A DNA stretch of 64,000 nt, taken from NCBI GenBank assembly GCA_036677145.1, contig JAKFFF010000049.1, forward strand, positions 22,052-86,051, read 5' to 3'. The DNA is from CADEED01 sp036677145. Lineage in GTDB: Bacteria; Pseudomonadota; Gammaproteobacteria; Steroidobacterales; Steroidobacteraceae. Shown here piece after piece: positions 33,368-40,716 of this stretch. The notes beneath the pieces were generated by a model. The model worked only from the letters and a program-made list of their open reading frames with translations. It had not been told where the DNA came from and did no database searches. Every line of letters starts with the position of its first letter. The stretch's first letter is position 1. The position numbers were made by a program, and so were the translations under genes.

Positions 33368-34732
33368 TCAGGCCAGGAAGTCCTTCTTCGCGATCTGCAG
33401 CACCGCCAGGCGCTTGTGTAGATAGGTTCTGCCCACGCCCAGCTCGAGCGCGGCCTGGCTGACGTTCCCATTGAGACGGCGCAGCGTGGCGATGATGTGC
33501 TCGCGCTCGGCCCGGTCGCGGAATTCCTTGAGTGCTGAAATCTGCGGCGCGGAGCCGGTGCGCGCCGCTGCGCCGAGGATTTCCTCAGGCAGATCCAGCG
33601 TGGTGATCCGGTCGCTCGACATGACCATCAGCCGCTCGAGCACGTTCTGCAGCTCGCGCACGTTGCCCGGCCAGTCGTAGCGGCGCAATTCTTCGAACAC
33701 TTCGTCGTCGATCGGTTTGTCTGGCAGGTTGTTACGCTCCCGGATCCGCTGCACCAGGTGTTTCACGAGCAGCGGCAAGTCTTCGAGCCGCTCGCGCAGC
33801 GCCGGCACGCGCAGCGGCACCACGTTTAGCCTATAGAAGAGGTCTTCGCGAAAGCGTCCTTCGGCCACGGCCTTCTTGAGGTCCTTGTGTGTGCCGGACA
33901 ACACGCGCACGTCGACCAGCGTGGGACGCTCGGCGCCGACGCGTTGGATCTCGCCGCTTTGCAGGACCCGCAGGATCTTCGCCTGCGCACCCGCTGCGAG
34001 ATCGGCGATCTCGTCGAGAAAGATCACGCCGCGATGTGCGACCTCGAAGAGTCCCTTGCGCAACGCAACGGCGCCCGTGAACGCTCCTCTCTCGTGCCCG
34101 AAGAGCTCGCTTTCGACCAGGTTCTCGGGAATCGCCGAACAATTCACCTTCACGAATGGCTGCTGCGCCCGCTCGCTGTTCGCGTGAATGCAATTGGCGA
34201 TGAGTTCCTTGCCCGCGCCGCTTTCGCCGGTGATCAACACATTCGCGCTGGTGCGCGCGACCTTCAACGTGTCTTGCAGCAGCCGGCGCATCACCGCCGA
34301 GTCGCCAATGATCTCGGCATCGCGTACGGATTCGGCCAGACGCAAACGTTGGCGCAGGGCCGACAGCTCCAGGCAACGCTGTACGGTTACGGCTATCTTC
34401 TCGGAACTGAAAGGCTTCTCGATGAAGTCGAAGCCACCGAGCTTCACCGCCTGGGCGGCTTCGGTCAGCGTCGCATGGCCGGAGATGAAAATCGCGGGCG
34501 GCGCAACGCCATCGGCCTGTGCACGGCGAAAGAAGTCGAGACCGCTGATCTCCCCCAGGCGAATGTCGACGATCATGACGTCGACGATGCGTTCGTGCAG
34601 CGCACGCAGCGCGGCGGCCACGTCATGCGCGGCGATGACGTGCATGCCCTCCTGGTTCAGCGCGATCTCGATGGCGTGGCGAATGTTTTTTTCGTCGTCG
34701 ACCACCAGCACGACGGGTTTCGCGGCCGTCAT
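33368..34732 (-). CDS. NtrX-like sigma-54-dependent response regulator
   Basis: This 454-residue regulator has a receiver domain with phosphoacceptor D56 (VMIVDIRLGE) and K106 (IEKPF). The AAA+ domain has Walker A GESGAGKE (residues 169-176), the sigma-54-contacting GAFTGA loop at 216-221 and FLDEIADL. A C-terminal Fis-type helix-turn-helix follows (NVSQAALELGVGRTYLHKRL). It activates RpoN promoters. Its ATG overlaps the kinase stop (ATGA), and it is the last gene of a unit starting at the beta-barrel gene 38265, which has a sigma-54 promoter. It is therefore a good candidate for autoregulation. Called NtrX-like on domain order and the NtrY-like partner. Confidence 0.92.
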   Translation of the reverse strand: MTAAKPVVLVVDDEKNIRHAIEIALNQEGMHVIAAHDVAAALRALHERIVDVMIVDIRLGEISGLDFFRRAQADGVAPPAIFISGHATLTEAAQAVKLGGFDFIEKPFSSEKIAVTVQRCLELSALRQRLRLAESVRDAEIIGDSAVMRRLLQDTLKVARTSANVLITGESGAGKELIANCIHANSERAQQPFVKVNCSAIPENLVESELFGHERGAFTGAVALRKGLFEVAHRGVIFLDEIADLAAGAQAKILRVLQSGEIQRVGAERPTLVDVRVLSGTHKDLKKAVAEGRFREDLFYRLNVVPLRVPALRERLEDLPLLVKHLVQRIRERNNLPDKPIDDEVFEELRRYDWPGNVRELQNVLERLMVMSSDRITTLDLPEEILGAAARTGSAPQISALKEFRDRAEREHIIATLRRLNGNVSQAALELGVGRTYLHKRLAVLQIAKKDFLA

Positions 34733-35835
34733 GCGGGAAGGGTGATGACGAATTCGGGATGCGCGCCGGGCTGCTCGTAACGGATGTCACCGCCGTGTTC
34801 GAGCACGATCTTTTTCACGATGGCGAGCCCGAGCCCCATGTTGTCCTTGCCTGACTTGCTCGAAATATAGGGGTCGAACATGCGCGGCACGATTTCGGCA
34901 TCGACGGCCACGCCGTCATTGGCAACGCGCAACGACGTTCCGCCCGCCAGCCTCTCCAGGGTGACCGTGAATTTCACACGGCGTCCCGGGTTGGCTTCGA
35001 TGCCATTGCGGAGGAGATTCGCCAGCACCTGGCGGAACAACGTGGCGTCCACGCGCGCGGACACCAGTTCGGCCGGCGCTTTGAACTCGGAGTCGGCCCG
35101 CGTGCCCAGTTCCGTCAGCGCGTCGAGCTGACGTCGAACTACTTCCGCGAGGTCAACTTCGGCAAGCTGCACCTGCGGCAGCCGCGCGAATTCGCTGAAC
35201 TTGTTCACCGTCGCTTTGAGGTGCTGCAGCTCCTCGCCGATCATCTGCTGCGTCGACTCGAGTTGTGCCTGGAATTCCTGTTGCGGCTTGCCCAGGTAGG
35301 CCTTCGACAGGGAGGTCACCAATACTTCGATGGGCGTCAGCGGATTCTTGATCTCGTGCGCCAGCATCTTCGCCAGTTCCTGCCATGACGACATTTCTTC
35401 CAGGTACCGCACCCGATCACGCTGGCTGGTGAGCTCCGCGACGTTGCGCGCGTGACTGCGCGCGATCCGGCGGCTGAGCACCGAGGCAAGGGCAATCGAC
35501 AGCAACATCACCACACCGAGGCCGAGCCCGAAGTACAGCTTGAGCGAACCGATCATGTTGCGCTTCACGAGATCGGGTTCGGCGTAGATGCGCCGGAGCT
35601 CCTGTATCTCCTCGAACTGTTCGCGATACCGGGCCTGGCCCGTCTCATCGAGTTTTGCGAGTTCGCGCAGGTTTTCCGCCGACGCATCGAGCACGCGGAC
35701 GATTTGCGGGTTGAAGCCGAGATCGAGACTGGTCCGCAGCGCATTCTCCAGTAGATGGAACGCGGCGAGCAGCGGAACCACCGCCATCACGAAGATGGTG
35801 ACCGTCAGCAGCAGACCGACCCTAGTGTTTGTCAT
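34729..35835 (-). CDS. NtrY-like membrane sensor histidine kinase
   Basis: This 368-residue kinase has two transmembrane segments (LLLTVTIFVMAVVPLLAAF and LYFGLGLGVVMLLSIALASVL) around a periplasmic region of about 70 residues, a HAMP-like stretch, HisKA with H160 (KMLAHEIKNPLTPIEV) and a HATPase domain (NLLRNGIEANPG; DNMGLGLAIVKKI). HEIKNPLTPI is typical of the NtrY/AtoS group that pairs with sigma-54 regulators. It is shorter than classical NtrY and lacks a visible PAS domain. It overlaps the regulator gene by 4 bp and the upstream gene by 14 bp. Confidence 0.92.
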   Translation of the reverse strand: MTNTRVGLLLTVTIFVMAVVPLLAAFHLLENALRTSLDLGFNPQIVRVLDASAENLRELAKLDETGQARYREQFEEIQELRRIYAEPDLVKRNMIGSLKLYFGLGLGVVMLLSIALASVLSRRIARSHARNVAELTSQRDRVRYLEEMSSWQELAKMLAHEIKNPLTPIEVLVTSLSKAYLGKPQQEFQAQLESTQQMIGEELQHLKATVNKFSEFARLPQVQLAEVDLAEVVRRQLDALTELGTRADSEFKAPAELVSARVDATLFRQVLANLLRNGIEANPGRRVKFTVTLERLAGGTSLRVANDGVAVDAEIVPRMFDPYISSKSGKDNMGLGLAIVKKIVLEHGGDIRYEQPGAHPEFVITLPA

Positions 35836-36460
35836 GCGCCAACGTGTCGAGCCGGAAGGGCGCCGAGGTCACGTCGACGCGCCACACCGCGGCTATGTCG
35901 CTGCCGTCGGCGTACTGTTCGAAGAGGCGATTGATGATGGTGCTCGACATCGAGTCACCTTGCTCGGCGCCCATGCTCGGCGTGCTGTTCGCCGCCACCC
36001 ATTTGCGGATGTTGCTCAGCTTCTCGCGTTCGATTGGATTCAGCAGCAACTCGCTGCGCATCGTCATTTGACGGTTCGTCGGCAGGGTCGCGGTGGCGAA
36101 CAGGTTTGTCAGCCGCAAAGGCGCGAAGAACGCCTTTACGTCAGCGATGGTCGCGAGGCGCCGCGAATCGGCAACAGTGTTGTTCATGGTCGTGATCACG
36201 ATGAACTGCTGATCCCACAGATCGTAGCGGATCGTGATTTCGGCGGCGCGCTGCTGCAGGAGCGTCGTCGCGTCCAGCAGCGAGCAGCGTACGTAGATGC
36301 GGTGCGTCAGCCCGCTCGTGAGTTCGCGATCGAATTCCGTGGGCATTTGCAGCGCGCTCACGGCGATACCGAGCTTCGCGTCGGCGATGGATGCAGTGAC
36401 CTCGGCCGCGTTGGCGCCCACGCAGCTCAGCCAGAGGATCAGCATGACTCGGCGCCTCAC
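35822..36460 (-). CDS. Exported protein of unknown function (possibly DUF4390-like)
   Basis: This protein of about 212 residues has a signal peptide (VMLILWLSCVGANAAEV) and an all-beta-looking body: RIYVRCSLLDATTLLQQRAAEITIRYDLWDQQFIV, then an Arg/Thr-rich region. Position between an outer-membrane gene and an NtrY/NtrX pair recalls DUF4390 proteins, which also precede NtrYX-type genes, but the sequence likeness is weak. The GTG at 36460 overlaps the upstream stop (GTGA); an ATG at 36445 is the alternative start. It might present an envelope signal to the kinase's periplasmic loop. Confidence 0.6.
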   Translation of the reverse strand: MRRRVMLILWLSCVGANAAEVTASIADAKLGIAVSALQMPTEFDRELTSGLTHRIYVRCSLLDATTLLQQRAAEITIRYDLWDQQFIVITTMNNTVADSRRLATIADVKAFFAPLRLTNLFATATLPTNRQMTMRSELLLNPIEREKLSNIRKWVAANSTPSMGAEQGDSMSSTIINRLFEQYADGSDIAAVWRVDVTSAPFRLDTLAHDKH

Positions 36461-37683
36461 TGGGCCCAATCCGTGCTGGCGAGGATGTAAAAATTGACCA
36501 CGCCAAACTGCCGGGTTTCGGCGCGCCAGCCGACCTTGAGCCCCGCGCCGTAACGCGTATCGCCTTCGGGGGTTCGGAAGCCGGCGTCGAAGCCCGGCTC
36601 GATGTACCAGCGGCCACGCCGGATGTTGGGGCCTGGCTCGACAGGCCGCGCATACGTGAAGGCGATGAGTTGGCTTTCGTAGAACGAGCCGCGGTATTCG
36701 TTGCTCGGTTCACCACCAAGTGCGATGGACCAATACCCTCCGGCGGCATTCCAGGTTTTGCGGAATTGAATGGGTCCAAAAGAGAATTCCTGGTCCCCTC
36801 TGAGGTGTTTAGAGAGTCCGAAATGGAACGCGGATCCGCGCGTGGGGAAATGGAGGTCGTCTTCCGAATTCCAGCCGTAGCTGAGGTCGATTGTGTTTTC
36901 GGATAGTTGGCTTTCGTCTTTGACCTCGAAGGTGCCGTCCCCGTGCCAGAGCCCGCTCACCCGCTCGACGCCTGGACGCCAGGTCGTACCAAACATCAGG
37001 TACGAAAAGTCCGCGAAGCGCCAGCCGGCTGAAGCACTGAGCTGCGGGCCTTCGAAGTGAGTGAAACTCCCGTCCTCGAGAGCCGAGTCGCGCTTTGACC
37101 AGCCGACGGACGCCTGCGCAAACCAACGGCGCGAATCGAATAGCTGCGGATCCGCGTAGCGCAGCCATACTGACTGCGCCTCGAAGTTGGGATCGTCATG
37201 CAGCGGAACGAACGCAACCGCGCCCAACTCGGCGTACTTGCCGGTGCCGAACAGGTTTTGATGGGCGATGCGGGCGCCGAGCTGGCTGTATTGCCATGTG
37301 AGGCGATCGGAAAGGCCCGCGATGAATTCCTTCGCGATCGGGTCTGCCTCTTCGACCTGCAGGACGACGATGACGGCACCGCGCTCCGCGCCTTTCTCGA
37401 GACGTACGTGCACCGAAGTGAAGTTGCGCAGCGCAGCGAGGCGCAGTTCCGCGTTGCGGACTTCCTCTTCGTCGAGTGTGTCGCCCGCGGTGAGGTGGAG
37501 TTTTTCGCGGATGAATTCGCACGACGTGTTGTCGTTGCCTGCGCAGCGGATTTCCTGCACGCGCAGCGGTCGTGCGGCGATTGGATCGACGTTCTGCGCC
37601 GCAGCCCCGACGGACAGCGATGCGATGAGCAGAGTGAAACATGGCAGCACGGTGCGTGCCGCGTTGGAATTCTTGTTCGTCAT
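36457..37683 (-). CDS. POTRA-domain outer-membrane beta-barrel protein (Omp85-like)
   Basis: This 408-residue exported protein has a signal peptide (TVLPCFTLLIASLSVGAAAQ) and one POTRA-like domain (PLRVQEIRCAGNDNTSCEFIREKLHLTAGDTLDEEEVRNAELRLAALRNF, split here for reference over residues about 38-90). A beta-barrel follows with alternating aromatic strands and the repeat-like GLKVGWRAETRQFGVVNF near the end. The C-terminus is not the usual Phe but Gln (STDWAQ). With one POTRA and a barrel of about 300 residues it is much shorter than BamA or TamA. The GGAGG ribosome site lies in a hairpin described separately. Confidence 0.72.
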   Translation of the reverse strand: MTNKNSNAARTVLPCFTLLIASLSVGAAAQNVDPIAARPLRVQEIRCAGNDNTSCEFIREKLHLTAGDTLDEEEVRNAELRLAALRNFTSVHVRLEKGAERGAVIVVLQVEEADPIAKEFIAGLSDRLTWQYSQLGARIAHQNLFGTGKYAELGAVAFVPLHDDPNFEAQSVWLRYADPQLFDSRRWFAQASVGWSKRDSALEDGSFTHFEGPQLSASAGWRFADFSYLMFGTTWRPGVERVSGLWHGDGTFEVKDESQLSENTIDLSYGWNSEDDLHFPTRGSAFHFGLSKHLRGDQEFSFGPIQFRKTWNAAGGYWSIALGGEPSNEYRGSFYESQLIAFTYARPVEPGPNIRRGRWYIEPGFDAGFRTPEGDTRYGAGLKVGWRAETRQFGVVNFYILASTDWAQ

Positions 37684-37687
37684 GTTC

Positions 37688-37724
37688 GACCTCCGCACTG
37701 TAGCAGCACAGTAGACAGGAGGTC
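37688..37724 (-). promoter_or_regulatory. Hairpin sequestering the ribosome site of the Omp85-like gene
   Basis: GACCTCC (37688-37694) and GGAGGTC (37718-37724) are perfectly complementary, and inside them ACTGT/ACAGT adds five more pairs. On the minus-strand transcript the arm nearest the downstream ATG contains its GGAGG ribosome site, and the other arm begins at the stop codon of the upstream beta-barrel gene. A ribosome finishing the upstream gene would open the hairpin, so this looks like translational coupling; there is no T run that would make it a terminator. Confidence 0.6.
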
Positions 37725-38265
37725 AGAATTGGTACGCGGCACTGAACGAAACGATGTCGAAGGCGGTATCCGGCATGTTCACCTTTTCGTACTCGGCGCG
37801 CAGCCGGAAGTTGTCCCCGAGCTTGAACTCCATGCCGCCACCGAAGATGAAATCCGAATCGCTGCTCGAGTCGGTGGATAGAACCTGGGTGCCGATGCTC
37901 ACCTTCCGGATGTCGTCGTGAAATATGACGCCGAGCTTCGCGAACGGTGAGAAGTACCTGCCGATGGGCCACTTCGCGAGCCCGGTCGCGTAGAAGCCCT
38001 GCATTTCCAGGGACTGATGAATCCCGTTATAGGTGTCGCCAACCTTGCCGTTGTCGATGTAGCCGGCCTCGGCCGCGATGAAGCGGTTGAACGAGTAGCC
38101 GCCGAACAGCCGGTACATCGGGTCATCTCCGTTGAAGACGAGGAATTCTTCGCGGGCCTGACCGAAACCGCCGCCCAGGTAAAAACCCGTGTCGTCGTCC
38201 GCATGCCCAACATCCGCGAACATCGTCGCCAGCAGGCAGGCGCCCGCGATTGTCGAAAGCTTCAT
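37723..38265 (-). CDS. Small outer-membrane beta-barrel protein (paralogue B)
   Basis: This 180-residue exported protein has a signal peptide (KLSTIAGACLLATMFADVGHA) and an eight-strand-type barrel of the OmpA-like/PF13505 kind: GFYLGGGFGQARE at the first strand, YRLFGGYSFNRFIAAEAGYID, and a terminal Phe (FSAAYQF) needed for outer-membrane insertion. It is clearly homologous to the protein encoded at 39108-39662. It has its own sigma-54 promoter and 18-bp upstream palindrome, and is followed after 39 bp by the Omp85-like gene, so it appears to head a five-gene unit ending with the NtrX-like regulator. Confidence 0.85.
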   Translation of the reverse strand: MKLSTIAGACLLATMFADVGHADDDTGFYLGGGFGQAREEFLVFNGDDPMYRLFGGYSFNRFIAAEAGYIDNGKVGDTYNGIHQSLEMQGFYATGLAKWPIGRYFSPFAKLGVIFHDDIRKVSIGTQVLSTDSSSDSDFIFGGGMEFKLGDNFRLRAEYEKVNMPDTAFDIVSFSAAYQF

Positions 38266-38283
38266 CGATGTGATCTCCGGTCG

Positions 38284-38296
38284 GCCTCGGCGAGGC
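38284..38296 (-). promoter_or_regulatory. Conserved 5'-leader hairpin of beta-barrel gene B
   Basis: GCCTC-GGC-GAGGC forms a small hairpin 18 bp before the start codon in the transcribed leader. The same 13 bases occur 15 bp before the start of the paralogue at 39678-39690, while surrounding bases differ. It could influence translation or mRNA stability. Confidence 0.45.
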
Positions 38297-38313
38297 GTGT
38301 GTCACGGGAGTAG

Positions 38314-38330
38314 TTGCAACCGGTGTGCCA
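38314..38330 (-). promoter_or_regulatory. Sigma-54 promoter of the beta-barrel B/Omp85-like/two-component unit
   Basis: On the minus strand this reads TGGCAC-ACCGG-TTGCAA, matching the RpoN consensus exactly with GG and GC ten bases apart. The predicted start is near 38304, about 39 nt before the ATG at 38265. Transcription from here would run through five genes to the sigma-54 activator itself. Confidence 0.82.
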
Positions 38331-38370
38331 GCGCCGTGAGGGCTTGCACGCCTGATTCTGGCGATCCTGG

Positions 38371-38388
38371 TGTCTAACTATTCGGACA
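38371..38388 (-). promoter_or_regulatory. 18-bp palindromic enhancer site, copy B
   Basis: On the plus strand this reads TGTCTAACTATTCGGACA, an interrupted palindrome (TGTC-N10-GACA). It is centred about 75 bp upstream of the start predicted from the sigma-54 promoter, a classical place for a sigma-54 activator. The other copy differs at only two bases. Confidence 0.7.
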
Positions 38389-38481
38389 GTTGTGCGCTGC
38401 GCGCCATCCGCTCCTTGTGTACGCCTGCAATGTAGCAGGCGCGCTCGCGCGCCAGGGATGTCCACGAAAGTGGACACCTCG

Positions 38482-39102
38482 TCAGGGCAGCGCGGTGTAG
38501 CGAACTCCGCCGACCATGCCGCAACTGCTGTCGGGGTCGGAGTTGCTGAAGCTCAGGGGCAGCGTTTCGCCCGCAGGTAGTTCGTTATAGTCAGGCGCCA
38601 TTGCGCAGCAGGAGCGTGTGACGTCGAAGTGCAGGTGCGGGCCCGTGGCGTTTCCGGTATCGCCGCTGAGACCGACTTGCTGGCCCTGTTGAACCGACTC
38701 TCCCATCTGCACCAGCGCACCCAGGTTCGTGAGGTGCGCATAACGTGCGACCGTGCCGTCGGCGTGCTGCACGTACACGTGATTCTCGTGGCCCGGCGTG
38801 TGGTCGCCGTCGAAGAATGATTCTTCGACCCTGACTACCGTGCCGGCGCGGGTTGCGAGGATGTCCGTGCCGATGGGCACCTGGATGTCATAGGCGTAGC
38901 GTGAGACGGTCGGGTCCCAGTCCTTGTGCGGATTCGCGCGGTAGGTGTGCCCGATGTGCCAGGGCAGGCGGTACGGAGAAGCGGCGGCGGGCCCGTACGA
39001 GGCGCAGTCGCTTCTCCCGCCATTCCCATCCTCATCCCCACCGCAACTGCCCAGCAGGAGTACGAAAGGCGCCGCGAGAGCAAAGAGTTTCGGTGAAGAC
39101 AT
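38482..39102 (-). CDS. M23-family (LytM) peptidase-like lipoprotein
   Basis: This 206-residue protein has a lipoprotein signal (LFALAAPFVLLLGSCGG) and an M23 domain: YDIQVPIGTDILATRAGTVV, NHVYVQHADGTVARYAHL and GPHLHFDV with the HxH zinc motif. The usual His four residues before the first metal-binding Asp is not evident (SRYAYD), so activity on peptidoglycan is uncertain and it may be a regulator. The ATG at 39102 is 5 bp after the stop of beta-barrel gene A, so both should be transcribed from the same sigma-54 promoter. Confidence 0.8.
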   Translation of the reverse strand: MSSPKLFALAAPFVLLLGSCGGDEDGNGGRSDCASYGPAAASPYRLPWHIGHTYRANPHKDWDPTVSRYAYDIQVPIGTDILATRAGTVVRVEESFFDGDHTPGHENHVYVQHADGTVARYAHLTNLGALVQMGESVQQGQQVGLSGDTGNATGPHLHFDVTRSCCAMAPDYNELPAGETLPLSFSNSDPDSSCGMVGGVRYTALP

Positions 39103-39107
39103 GACGC

Positions 39108-39662
39108 TCAGAACTGGTACGTCATGCCGACAGACAGGATCGTGAAATCGGCATCCGGCACGTCGATCTTCTCCCACTCGGCCCGCAGGCGCAGACCCTC
39201 GCCCAGCTTGAGTTCGCAGCCGATACCGTAGAGCAAGTCCTCGCCACTCTCTGAATCGGTCATGCGGGCTCCACCGGAGGAAATGGTGGTCTCCGCGTCG
39301 TACATCACGTAGCCCACTCTGGCGTATGGCGCGAAGTGATTGCCGATCGGCAGCTTGCCGATCGCGGCCACGAATGCGCCTTCACTTGCGACCGTGGCTT
39401 TGATCGCCGGCCCCAGCTCGTCGTTCTGCGCTCCGCCATCGACGTAACCGCCTTCCGCGGAGAAGTACTTGTTGAACGAGTAGCCGCCGATGATCCGGTA
39501 CGATGTGTCCTTACCTTCGAAATCGCCGGCTTCCTGCTTCGCTTCGCCGACGCTCACTCCCATGTAGAAACCCGAATCGTCGGCTCGTGCGGCGCCACTT
39601 GCGAACACTCCGGCGAGCACGCAGCCGCTGAGGTACTTCCACGCATTCTTCTTGATGTCCAT
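39108..39662 (-). CDS. Small outer-membrane beta-barrel protein (paralogue A)
   Basis: This 184-residue exported protein has a signal peptide (YLSGCVLAGVFASGAARA), GFYMGVSVGEAKQEAG, YRIIGGYSFNKYFSAEGGYVDGG and the C-terminal Phe (VGMTYQF) of an outer-membrane barrel. It is similar along its whole length to the protein at 37723-38265. Coding region and promoter region appear to have been duplicated together, with the M23 gene left between them. No ligand or pore function can be inferred. Confidence 0.85.
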   Translation of the reverse strand: MDIKKNAWKYLSGCVLAGVFASGAARADDSGFYMGVSVGEAKQEAGDFEGKDTSYRIIGGYSFNKYFSAEGGYVDGGAQNDELGPAIKATVASEGAFVAAIGKLPIGNHFAPYARVGYVMYDAETTISSGGARMTDSESGEDLLYGIGCELKLGEGLRLRAEWEKIDVPDADFTILSVGMTYQF

Positions 39663-39677
39663 CTACTTCTCCCCTTG

Positions 39678-39690
39678 GCCTCGGCGAGGC
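39678..39690 (-). promoter_or_regulatory. Conserved 5'-leader hairpin of beta-barrel gene A
   Basis: This is the same GCCTC-GGC-GAGGC sequence as at 38284-38296, here 15 bp upstream of the start codon and just before the GGGGAGAAG ribosome site. Confidence 0.45.
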
Positions 39691-39704
39691 TCTTGCGGGA
39701 GAGA

Positions 39705-39721
39705 TAGCAATGCCCGTGCCA
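39705..39721 (-). promoter_or_regulatory. Sigma-54 promoter of the beta-barrel A/M23 unit
   Basis: On the minus strand this reads TGGCAC-GGGCA-TTGCTA, again an exact -24/-12 match with ten bases between GG and GC. The predicted start is near 39695, about 33 nt before the ATG at 39662. Confidence 0.82.
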
Positions 39722-39761
39722 GCGAGGCGGAGGCCCGCGTGGCCGATTGCTGTGGGCCGGG

Positions 39762-39779
39762 TGTCTAACTAATCAGACA
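39762..39779 (-). promoter_or_regulatory. 18-bp palindromic enhancer site, copy A
   Basis: TGTCTAACTAATCAGACA is centred about 75 bp upstream of the predicted start, as in copy B, with perfect TGTCT/AGACA ends. It overlaps the last codon and stop of lgt (39773). Confidence 0.72.
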
Positions 39780-40621
39780 GTTGTGCGTGGAGCTGCAGCC
39801 CGCGGACGAGACAACAGGTACATGCCGATCGCGCCGGCGACGATGCACGCCACGGAGATCAGTTGTGCCTGCGTCACCGCGTGCCCGAACAGATCGTAGG
39901 TGGTATTCACACGGATGAACTCGATCAGCAGCCGCTCCACTCCGGCGAGCAGCACGTAAAAGGCGAACAGCCAGCCGGGCCGATGCGGGTGCTTCCGAAA
40001 TGCCCACAACACGCCAAAGGCGATCGACGCCATCGCAACTTCATAGAGCGGCGTCGGATAGACACCGGGCGGCGCGATGTCCACGCCCGCGATATTGCCG
40101 GTGTACGTCTGTGCCCAGAACCATTGCGGAAGCCACTCGGGCTTCGCCGCCATGTCTGCGGGAATGCCCCAGTCACCGTCACCGGAAATCTGGCAGCCGA
40201 TGCGGCCGATGGCGTAGGCCAGCATGAGTCCGAGCGCGGCGGCGTCCATCATTGGCGGGATGGGCGCGCGTTTCGAGCGGGCATAGAGGATTCCGGCGAT
40301 GGAGCCGACGATGAGGCCTCCATAGATCGTGAAACCCGCGCGCGAAAACAGCATCGCGCCAGGATTGGCCATGAACTCGCGCGGATATTCGAGCAAGTGG
40401 AACAGGCGCGCGCCGACGATGCCGCCAAGAAACGCCCACACGCAGGCGGTGCTCATGATGTCGGGCGATTGTTCGGGCAGCAGGCGTTGCGCCTCGCGCG
40501 TCGCGAGTGTGAGACCGGCGTAGAACGCGAGGCCGACCATCAGGCCGAACATCGGGAAGGGCAACCAGATGTCGATGCCGAACAGGCCGCGCAAAAGGTC
40601 GCTGAGAGTTGGATATGCCAC
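39773..40621 (-). CDS. lgt: Prolipoprotein diacylglyceryl transferase
   Basis: This 282-residue inner-membrane enzyme with about seven transmembrane segments attaches diacylglycerol to lipobox cysteines. The Lgt signature GRIGCQISGDGDWG and the upstream GFTIYGGLIVG are present, together with the C-terminal ERLLIEFIRVN. The start is GTG. The distal end carries the enhancer palindrome of the next unit. Typical neighbours (thyA) are absent here. Confidence 0.93.
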   Translation of the reverse strand: MAYPTLSDLLRGLFGIDIWLPFPMFGLMVGLAFYAGLTLATREAQRLLPEQSPDIMSTACVWAFLGGIVGARLFHLLEYPREFMANPGAMLFSRAGFTIYGGLIVGSIAGILYARSKRAPIPPMMDAAALGLMLAYAIGRIGCQISGDGDWGIPADMAAKPEWLPQWFWAQTYTGNIAGVDIAPPGVYPTPLYEVAMASIAFGVLWAFRKHPHRPGWLFAFYVLLAGVERLLIEFIRVNTTYDLFGHAVTQAQLISVACIVAGAIGMYLLSRPRAAAPRTTV

Positions 40622-40716
40622 TGCGGGTGATTATCGCGCCGGAACGAGGCGGCGGGGCCAAGAATTGAGGCGGGCGGCATGCGAACATGCCGGCATCACT
40701 TTCGGAGAGATTTCGC

